A DNA stretch of 64,000 nucleotides, taken from the NCBI GenBank assembly GCA_022495995.1, contig JAFEMH010000519.1:62001-126000 (forward strand), written 5' to 3'. This document shows positions 56,147 to 64,000 of this stretch, piece by piece (the first letter of the stretch is position 1; every line of letters begins with the position of its first letter). The notes beneath the pieces are model-generated. The model was not told the origin of the DNA, searched no databases, and saw only the letters and a list, made by a program, of their open reading frames with translations. A program made the translations under genes and the position numbers. The stretch is from Adenophora triphylla var. japonica. Taxonomy: Eukaryota > Streptophyta > Magnoliopsida > Asterales > Campanulaceae.

Positions 56147-57347
56147 CCTACTCAAAGGAGATCATTCACAGTTCTAAGTGCAACTGCTTCAATTGCTCCA
56201 AAAATAAACATGACAAAAACAAAGAGCAAGTCATGATTGCTGACTCATCAAAATTCAGTGATGAAGAGTATATGTCAAGTGATGACTCTGAAATTGAAGG
56301 AGAAGAAGCCATGATATGCCTTATGGCTGAAGATGATGAAGAATCTGATAATGAGGAAGAAATGGAAGCACTTGCTGCTGCTGATGAACTAAAAGAGGTA
56401 CATAATTTTAACTCTTTAAATATTGATGGTTTTAAACAATTAGTTTGCACTCTTTTAATTCAAACCAAAAAACAAAAAACTAGCTTTGCTTCACTGGTCA
56501 ATGAAAATCTTTCCCAATCCTCAACCATTGACACCCTCACAAAAACCATTTCTGAGCTTGAGAAAGCATGCCAAGGGCTAAGAGATCAATGCATCATGCT
56601 TGAAAAACAAAACAAGGATACGGCAGTGAGACATCAAGTAATCATGAAAATCAAAAACTCATTAATCTTGAAAAAGAAAATGATGCTCTTAAAAAGAGAA
56701 TAGATTCATGGAACATGTCAAGCAAAGCATTATCACTTTTCACCTATACCCAAAGGCGTCCCAGTGACAAAACAGGGATTGGTGCTGATAATCCATCAGC
56801 AAAAGTATACTCTCCTCCCACTGGTGAAAGGGCCATTGAAAAAATGGTTCTAGAAAACCTTAGCTCTACGGCTATCAAACTCAAACCTACCCTGTTCAAA
56901 CCAAAGAAAAATCAAAAGAAATCTTGGGTGGTCCTAGTCAATCAAAGGAAGGACCAAGTAGAATTCAAGGAAGCAAGTATATTTGGGTTCAAAAAGGAGC
57001 CAATATACAGGAAGAAGCCAAGCTGCAAGAATGTGCTAGTCAGTCAAGTTCTATCAGGACGACCAAGGGTTGACGGACGGTCGAGGCATGACAGACGACG
57101 AGGCCTGACAGACAACCAAAATCTTCCAAACAACAAAGAACCCCAAGGCAACAAAAATTCTACAACAAACATAGATACACCAAACAACAAAAACCTCAAT
57201 GGCAATACTCAAATGGTAGAAGCCATGCAAATCAAAATAACTCTCCCAGATCATCCTCTTCAAATAACTTTCAGTTTCAACCCCAATACAACAATCCAAA
57301 CCACTTCTTCAATCCATCCCAATCCACTGTCCTCACACCTTACATGA
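56098..57347 (+). pseudogene. Gag tail: acidic, coiled-coil and low-complexity segment
   Basis: The first frame (to 56703) has a second knuckle-like CNCFNCSKNKHDKNK, then very acidic sequence (SSDDSEIEGEEAMICLMAED), as in SIRE gag tails, and a leucine-rich helix (LTKTISELEKACQGL). A stop at 56701-56703 and a frame change lead to a basic, Asn-rich second part (56715-57347) that links to the protease. Homology by composition and position only; the exact original frame is not certain. Confidence 0.6.
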
Positions 57348-57487
57348 TGCAAATCATGTCATATTATCATACCCTAAACCAGTTCTTCAACAAGGGACCA
57401 ATAAACAAAGCTAGGGTTCCAAAGAAAAACAAATCCTTTGGACCCAATAGAATAAAAAAAGGGGTACCATAAAATTTACTTTCTGTT

Positions 57488-59107
57488 TTGCAGGTACCTA
57501 GGAAAGGACTTTGGTATTTAGATAGTGGTTGTAGTAGACATATGACCTTCAATAAAGACTGGTTGCAACAATATTCCCCTAAAAATGGTCCAAATGTAAC
57601 ATTTGGTGACAATTCCCAAGCTAAGGTCAAAGGATCAGGAAATCTTGTTACAAAAGATATCATTTTTACAAATGTATCCTATGTAGAGGGTCTCAAACAC
57701 AATTTGATCAGCATTAGTCAAATCTGTGATAAGGGATATCATGTTGTTTGCACTAAGGACAAATGCACTGTTAAAGATAAAAACAATAAAGTCATTCTAA
57801 TTGGATCAAGAAAAGGAAATCTCTATTGCTTAAACTTAGAGATTGTGGAAACTTCAAATGCTCATTGCCTTCTGTCTTTCAATCAATCTGATATGTCATG
57901 GCTATGGCACAAGAGATTGGCTCACCTCAATCACAAAACCATTTCCAAGCTTGCAAATTCCAATCTTGTCAGAGGTCTACCAAAGATCCCATTCAAAAAG
58001 GATAAACTTTGCAAAGCATGCCAATGTGGGAAGCAAAAGAAATCTTCATTCAAACCCAAGACCAAGTTGGACACCTCAAGACCTATTGAACTGCTTCATA
58101 TGGATCTTTTTGGACCCATAAGAACTAGATCTTTAGGAGGAAAAAGATACTCCCTAGTTGTTGTTGATGATTTCACAAGATTCACTTGGATCATTCTTCT
58201 TGAATCCAAAAGTGACACCCTTAGCTGTCTGATAAAGCTATTCAATAAAATTCAAAATCAAAAAGGGACATCCATCATCAAGATCAGATCTGACCATGGG
58301 AAGGAATTTGAGAACACTGGAGTAGAAGAATATTGTGATTCCAAAGGCATTGATCACAATTTTTCAGCCCCAAGAACTCCCCAACAAAATGGTGTTGCTG
58401 AAAGGAAAAACAGGACAATTTGTGAGGCAGCAAGAACAATGCTGTCAGAACACAATCTCCCAAAGTATTTTTGGGGTGAAGCTGTTACTACTGCAGTGTA
58501 TGTTCAAAACAAAACACTAATCAACAAATTCCACAAGAAGACTCCATATGAATTATGGAATAACAAAGTCCCTACAATTTCTTACTTTCACAGCTTTGGA
58601 AGTAGATGCTTCATCCACAACAATGGCAAGAACAATTTGGACAAATTTGACTCCAAAAGTGATGAAGGAATTTTTCTTGGATACTCTAACACAAGCAAAG
58701 CTTATAGAGTTTACAACAAAAGAAGACTTGTTGTGGAAGAATCAATTCATGTTGACTTTGATGAAAACAATGATCAAAGTGTAACTGAGTTGTGTGATTT
58801 TGATGAAGGTTTGGGAAACCTGGATAATCTTCCTGAAGCATCTCCCATTCTTGACTCATCTGTTCTCAATCATGAACAAGATTCATCAAATCTTCCATAC
58901 ATGGTTCCAAGAAACTCATCTGACAGCCATCCTATGCCAGACAGCCATGAACTATCTCACTCTCATCAACAACCAATCCAGCCAATCAAGTCAACAGCAA
59001 TCACTCCCACTTCCAATCCAATTGATGAGGAAGAAAATTTTCAAATAAATGGTCATCCCTTGACTAACACTTCTCAAAATTTTCCCTTAGGCGACGGCAA
59101 CCCTTAG
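57488..59107 (+). pseudogene. SIRE-like protease and integrase part of pol
   Basis: The frame opens with WYLDSGCSRHM (aspartic protease DSG). A GAG-pre-integrase HHCC finger follows (LWHKRLAHLNHKT ... CKACQCGKQKK), then the integrase core with D in HMDLFGP, D in RSDHGKEF and E in NGVAERKNRT, then the GSRCFIHNNGKNNLDKFD-type C-terminal region and a Ser/Pro-rich linker. It stops at 59107 because CCCTTAGGCGACGGC is tandemly repeated 17 bp apart (59084 and 59101). That duplication exactly accounts for the frame change into RT. Confidence 0.92.
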
Positions 59108-59115
59108 GCGACGGC

Positions 59116-60850
59116 CATCCCATTTCCTCATGTAATCCATCTTCTAGCCATCTTCCATCTCCATCCAATAATCCTCTTTCTCCTCCCAAAAACAATGATG
59201 AAACTACCATTACCCACATCATTCCACCCAATAAAGATCTTTACATCAGCCTTCAAATTGATAAAACCCCAGTTCCAGACAACATCCCTTTTCTCATGAG
59301 TGCATTCATATCCCAAGTGGAACCAAAGAAAATAAATGAAGCACTCCAAGATGCTGACTGGATTGAAGCCATGGAAGAAGAACTAGAGCAGTTTGAAAGA
59401 AACAAAGTATGGCAACTTGTTCCTAAACCAAGAAATCAAAGCATTATTGGAACAAGATGGGTTTTTAGAAACAAGATGAATGAAGAAGGTGTTGTAATTA
59501 GAAACAAAGCCAGACTGGTTGCCCAAGGATACAGACAAGAGGAAGGTATTGACTATGATGAGACCTTTGCACCTGTGGCAAGACTTGAAGCTATAAGGCT
59601 ATTCCTTGCCTATGCTTCATTCAAGAAGATGAAAATATTCCAAATGGATGTCAAGAGTGCATTTCTAAATGGAGTTTTAAATGAAAAGGTCTTTGTATCT
59701 CAACCCCCTGGATTTGAGCACCCAAAGTTTCCTGATCATGTTTTCAAACTGAACAAAGCACTGTATGGGCTCAAACAAGCACCAAGAGCTTGGTATGATA
59801 CCCTATCTAAATATCTCCTTGGCAAAGGCTTTACCAAGGGCCATATTGATAATACTCTGTTTATCAAAAAATATGGAGATGATCAGTTGCTCATCCAAGT
59901 CTATGTTGATGACATCATCTTTGGCTCATCAAATGAGGACTTGTGCACTGAATTTGGAGATATCATGAAGGATCAGTTTGAAATGAGCATGATTGGTGAG
60001 CTCACCTTCTTCTTAGGACTCCAGGTCAAACAAATGAAGGAAGGAATCTTCATCAACCAAGCTAAATATACAAGGGATATGATCAAGAAGTTTGACATGC
60101 AAAGCCGCTTCCCCTGCCAAAACACCCTTGTCAACCACAACCAAACTCCATGCTGATCTAGATGGTCAAAGTGTAAACCCAACACTTTACAGAAGCTACA
60201 TTGGATCTCTTCTTTATGTAACAGCTTCAAGACCTGACATCATGTTTAGTGTATGTCTCTGTGCTAGATTTCAAGCTAATCCCAAAGAATCTCATCTCTC
60301 TGCTGTCAAGAGAATTCTTAGATATCTCAAAGGAACCCCTGACTTTGGCTTATGGTATCCTACTGAATCCCCATTTTCTTTAATTGGATTCACTGACTCT
60401 GACTATGCTGGATGTAATCTTGATAGAAAATCCACAAGTGGTGGATGCCAGTTTATTGGCTCAAGAATAATTTCTTGGTCAAGCAAAAAGCAAACCTCAG
60501 TAGCCACCTCAACAGCTGAGGCTGAGTATATTGCTGCAGGCTTGTGTTGTTCACAAATTCTCTATCTTAAAAGTCAACTTCAAGACTTTGGAATGGAATT
60601 ATCCAACATTCCCATCTTTTGTGACAACTCAAGTACTATTGCCATGACTGAAAATCCTGTCCAACATTCAAAAACAAAGCATATTGAGGTCAGACATCAT
60701 TTCATCAGGGATCATGTTGAAAAAGGGAATATCAACCTTGCAAAAGTTTGCACTGAGGACAATGTCTCTGATATTCTCACAAAAGCCATGGATGAAAAGA
60801 GATTTGAGATACTAAGAGCCATGCTTGGTATGATAAATATGCCAAAATAA
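59116..60850 (+). pseudogene. SIRE-like reverse transcriptase and RNase H part of pol
   Basis: RT starts with [20 protein letters not shown] and carries the Copia motifs [51 protein letters not shown] and [10 protein letters not shown] one-base shift near 60100 moves to a second frame for the thumb and RNase H (RYLKGTPDFGLWY, GFTDSDYAG, STAEAEYIAA, FCDNSSTIAM, KHIEVRHHFIRD) ending at a normal stop. Domain content is complete, with only two visible lesions between 57488 and the end. Confidence 0.92.
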
Positions 60851-61131
60851 AAGGTTGTTCTTCATAAATAAAAAAAAAAAAAAGGTTACATACTGGGTAA
60901 TGCTGTCACAATGTTGCCTGACAGCTATTCCCTCATAAATAGTTCTGATAGCTATCCACTGATAGCTATCTTTCCAAAACCATGAAAACCAAAGACAACA
61001 ACAAAAACATACAAAAACATAAAACAACCCTTGAAATCTCTCTTTCTCATCATCCTTCACCCAACAAAAGCTTCCTCCAAACCATACAATCTTCAAAACA
61101 AGCTCCCCTCTTCAAACCCTCAGGTTAGCTG
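60851..61131. other. Spacer downstream of pol with TGACAGCT motifs
   Basis: It contains an A-run (60868-60882) and four CTGACAGCTA/CTGATAGCTA motifs within 220 bp. No polypurine tract followed by an LTR start is seen, which shows that the element continues. Confidence 0.6.
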
Positions 61132-61985
61132 TCAGACATTCTTTGGAAATGTCACAGTCTCCCCAGACCCTCCTCCAGCACTCATTCCTTCATTTCTAGC
61201 CTCCTGAGTTGATTGCAAGGTTTGTTGGTACCTCTGCAACCACACTGGGTGCCTCTCCAAGAAAGGATCAATGGAAGTGACTGAATATTGGAGAGAAGGA
61301 CTTGCCCTTCTAGGCCACCACTCTTCAACTGGATCATATGGCTGAAGCAATCCCTCCATTGGAGTAACAAAGCTAAATTCTCCTGAAAAAGAACCATTCC
61401 CTGTGATTGCAAATGGTTGACCAACACTTGACTCCACTCTCTCCACAGTAGGTACTCTTGCAGGGCTGAAGCAACCTATAACCTGGTTGAACAGGTATGA
61501 GATGGTTGAAGAAGGAGATATATGCACTCCTGCAAAGTTATCTCCTCTCCCTTCCAACAAACCAACTCCTGGAGAGAGAGAATCCCTGCTCACAGGTGTA
61601 TAAAGCTTATCTTGCTCAACCTTCTTCCTGACAGCTAAGCTTCTCTCCTTAGCTGTCTGAGCTCTGTCCTGCTTTACCAACTCCCCCAATGTGTATACCC
61701 TTTCTACCTTACTCCTTCCCTTACTTGACTCTCCTTGATCAACTTTGATTGTCTTCCCAGAAAGCCTTATTCCTTCTCCCTCTTTACTGTCAATCTTTTC
61801 CCTGACAGCTACCTCCTTCATCTCTATGTCTTCATCAACCCTTACTCTCTTGTTCTTACCCTTATCATTCACTCTCTCTGAACTTTCAACAATATTGAAA
61901 GTCTCTCTATCTATCTCCATCTCATCACTCATCAAATCATCCTCACTATTTTTCCCAAAGACCAATTGTTTTCTGTTTGTGCCAT
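61132..61985 (-). CDS. Antisense extra ORF in SIRE-like element (unknown function)
   Basis: A long minus-strand frame (277 codons from an internal position at 61965) begins SEDDLMSDEMEIDRETFNIV and is rich in charged residues (KGKNKRVRVDEDIEMKEV), then Gly/Ser-rich, with WWPRRASPSLQYSV and ERHPVWLQRYQQT near the end. A better start is ATG at 61985 (MAQTENNWSLG), joined by a one-base shift in an A-run near 61950; the first in-frame ATG otherwise is near 61929. No known domain is recognised. It faces away from the sense ORF at 62507. Antisense extra ORFs are described mainly for Tat elements and are unexpected here. Confidence 0.55.
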
Positions 61986-62506
61986 AACCTTTGGATTAAA
62001 CTTTGAGGAAAATCTTCCCATTTTTGTTTGTAAATCAATCTGAATAATTTTCCTCTGAAGTTTTCATTGTTTTATAGGCAAATTTTCACCTAGCTATCTC
62101 AGACAGCCATCATCATTCAAACTAGCTTAACTGTTAGAGATTTTTTCAACAGCTAGGTTAAAGCAACCTTTAAGTGATTTGATCGTGTTAATTGCTCACA
62201 ATTGTCACTTCCTTCGCCGCCTCTTCCACTGCAAATCTCCTTGAAAAAGAGAATGTTCTTCTTGTGTTTTGTGGGAATTAATGTCTCAACGTGGGAAAGG
62301 GTAAAAAACCACTGTTCATATGAACAGTTACTTAACTTTGAAACCCCCAATGCTCATTAAAACCCACGTTCCACTCATCATTTATCTCTCTCTCTCTTTC
62401 GCAATCACCAAAATTCCTATTTTATTAATTCTCAGTTTAAAATTTGTCTCCTTCCCTCTCTAATCCACCATCGTATCTCTTCAACCCTAATTCTTTTTAG
62501 ACATCA
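61986..62506. promoter_or_regulatory. Divergent intergenic region between the two extra ORFs
   Basis: This 521-bp non-coding stretch separates two ATGs that point apart. It contains an AGACAGCCAT motif (62102), a CT-rich leader with TCTCTCTCTCTTTCGC (62384) upstream of the right ORF, and AT-rich TATTTTATTAATT (62418). The layout suggests a bidirectional promoter, but no start site can be proven. Confidence 0.35.
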
Positions 62507-64000
62507 ATGGCAGACCCAAAAGCAATGTACCCAGATGCTCATGGTTATTTCATCAAACCTAATTTCTATGAGACTGAAGTTGGAATTCTCATCAAGGAAC
62601 TTCTTGAGGTAAATGAATTACTTGATTTCATGGGAGCTAGACCTCCAATTTATGAAGAGTTATGCAGAGAAATTTATTTGGTTGGCAACAGAAACAGAGA
62701 GAACAACTCAATAACTGCCACCATAGATAATGTAAAGATCACCATTACTCAAGAAATGGTTAGCAAGGTCTATGGGATCCCAAATAGAGAAGATGCTGTG
62801 AAAAATATTTGGGATAGAGGGTCAGACAGGCTGAAGACAGTTTATGAGAAATTTCTTGGGATTAAGGTCCCTGACTTCAAGGCTGTTCAAGACAAAGCAA
62901 TGGTGAAAAACAAAGATGATATCTTCAAATCAACCCTAATGGATGTGGTTAACAAAGCCATTGATGGCAAGCAATCCTCATTTGATCAAATGGGATCAAA
63001 TGAATGGAAGCAAATGCTAAGCTTGATGACCAAGGACACAACCGGTGTATTGTCCTTCTCCACAACTTTCACTCGGCGGCCTCAACCTCTACTCTCAAGT
63101 TCAAAAAACAAGGTGGGAAGATGAACAACTTCAAGTTTATGAGTGGAATTCTTCATGATCTAATCCCTAAGCTCAAAACTCCTCTACCCAAGAAGTGGTC
63201 AAAACAAAGTGAAGCTTTCAGAAACAAGATGTTTCAATGAAAGAACCTTTTCATTGAAACAAAAGAAAGGAATTGTTATGAAGGCTGGAGATATGAGCCT
63301 TGAAAGTTTCAAAGAAGTCCAAGAAAAGATGCTTGAAGAAACAAGAATAAAGCTTGATCATTGGAAAGAGTTGATAGCATTGGCTACAAGTAGGAGAATA
63401 AAAAGAGGAGTAAAGACCAATGTCAAGAAAACTGGAGTGCTAAAAAGGACTGTGGTATCTCCTAGCAAGAAAAGCAAAAGCAAGGATGATCTGGTAGCTG
63501 ACAGTGAAGGAACCATATCTGACAGCCATGCTAAGGATGTTGAAGAAAGAGGTGATGTTGATAGCCATAGAGATGACACCATGGAGCAAACTCATGCTGG
63601 TGATGCTGATGTAGACCCTCAAGAACTCCAGGCAGCTATCAAATTGTCAAAAACACAGCATAAAGGAAAGCATCCTCTGACAGCTATCCCTACAAAGCAG
63701 TCACCAGATCTAAGGTACAACCCTCCTTATCCATTCCTTCTAAAACTTTGCCAAAGAAAAGAAAACTAGAAAAGAAAGCCCCCAAAGCCAAGAAAACCAA
63801 AATAACTACCCCTTCCATTTCCCCAAAATCCACTTCTGTTAGTCCAAGAGTGGACAAGTCATCCACACCCAGCTCAGGTCATCAGTCAGCCATTGAAGCC
63901 ATTCTTAAACTCAAAGAACCATCACAGAAGCAACCTTTAAGGGGGAACATTGATGAGAATATCCCCTCCACCCAGCCTCAACAGTTAACCAAAATCCTGA
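62507..64000 (+). pseudogene. Sense extra ORF of SIRE-like element (plant-transposon-protein-like), frame-shifted, open at window end
   Basis: The ATG-started frame (MADPKAMYPDAHGYFIKPNF) gives an alpha/beta-looking domain with FMGARPPIYEELCREIY, ITATIDNVKITITQEMVSKV and YGIPNREDAV, the style of 'putative plant transposon protein' extra ORFs. Shifts near 63070, 63215 and 63715 move the frame. Later parts are helical (LESFKEVQEKMLEETRIKLD) and then strongly basic (LPKKRKLEKKAPKAKK), a likely nuclear-localisation-type tail, and run off the window. TGACAGCC/TGACAGCT motifs lie within it. Function is unknown; an envelope-like role is not supported since I see no signal peptide or membrane segment. 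Confidence 0.55.

Larger units (their letters stand above)
53786..64000 (+). mobile_element. SIRE-like Ty1/Copia retrotransposon with extra ORFs, right end outside window
   Basis: The LTR (53786-55055), tRNA-Met PBS (55058-55069), gag, protease-integrase and RT-RNase H are in Copia order, followed by over 3 kb of extra ORF region; the 3' LTR is not reached. Large size, a long acidic gag tail and ORFs downstream of pol fit the SIRE/Maximus lineage. A TGACAGCT/TGACAGCC motif recurs in LTR, pol and extra region on both strands, linking the downstream part to the same element. Confidence 0.82.

Noticed and set aside
62507..64000. Envelope-like protein in the SIRE-like element
   Set aside because: No signal peptide, membrane segment or cysteine pattern is visible; the product is charged with a basic tail.

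Overview
The window is transposon-dense plant nuclear DNA, probably a heterochromatic part of an angiosperm (likely eudicot) genome. I found no intact host gene. The evidence is plant-specific LTR-retrotransposon lineages (Athila-like, Tat, Copia, SIRE-like Copia), a plant LINE with a DUF4283-type ORF1, CACTA/hAT/Stowaway DNA elements, tRNA-derived SINEs, and TTTAGGG-like (plant telomere type) interstitial repeats. The species cannot be named from the sequence.

Large-scale layout. Two large tandem copies of one segment dominate. Copy A spans about 115-30732 and copy B 30733-44783, joined head to tail at 30732/30733. Shared modules, in order, are: an Athila-like 5' part on the minus strand (LTR 2129-3436 and 32918-34225); a Copia LTR fragment; a 95-bp minisatellite; a hAT-like element full of C-rich tandem repeats; a CACTA terminus; and long telomere-like blocks. 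The copies differ by events that can be read against each other. Copy A gained a Copia element (4459-9635, TSD AGACG), a 12.4-kb LINE-flanked insertion (12090-24444, 16-bp TSD), a Stowaway MITE, a 438-bp foldback element and a CACTA fragment with ATP-synthase-beta sequence. Copy B gained a SINE (17-bp TSD). Each copy also has private deletions.

The LINE-flanked block holds an open LINE ORF1, then a decayed Tat (Ty3/gypsy) element in reverse orientation with an antisense DUF7745/plant-mobile-domain-like ORF, then a LINE-like 3' end with poly(A). LINE ORF2 was not found.

Right of copy B lies the rest of a CACTA element (to 47042) carrying two copies of a captured first exon resembling a DEAH-box helicase (DHX35-like). 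It is followed by two related repeats (47.1-50.0 kb and 51.5-53.2 kb), one interrupted by a 1683-bp solo LTR, and then hAT-transposase and heat-shock-factor fragments. From 53786 to the window end is a SIRE-like Copia element on the plus strand: LTR, PBS, gag, protease-integrase, RT-RNase H with a few frame breaks. Beyond pol is a divergent pair of extra ORFs. A TGACAGCT-type motif is scattered through this whole element and was not seen elsewhere.

The items best worth follow-up are the SIRE-like element with its motif and divergent accessory ORFs, the three captured gene fragments, the C-rich hAT repeat array, and a CTG/CAG-associated difference pattern in the Tat element that may be a long-read consensus artefact.
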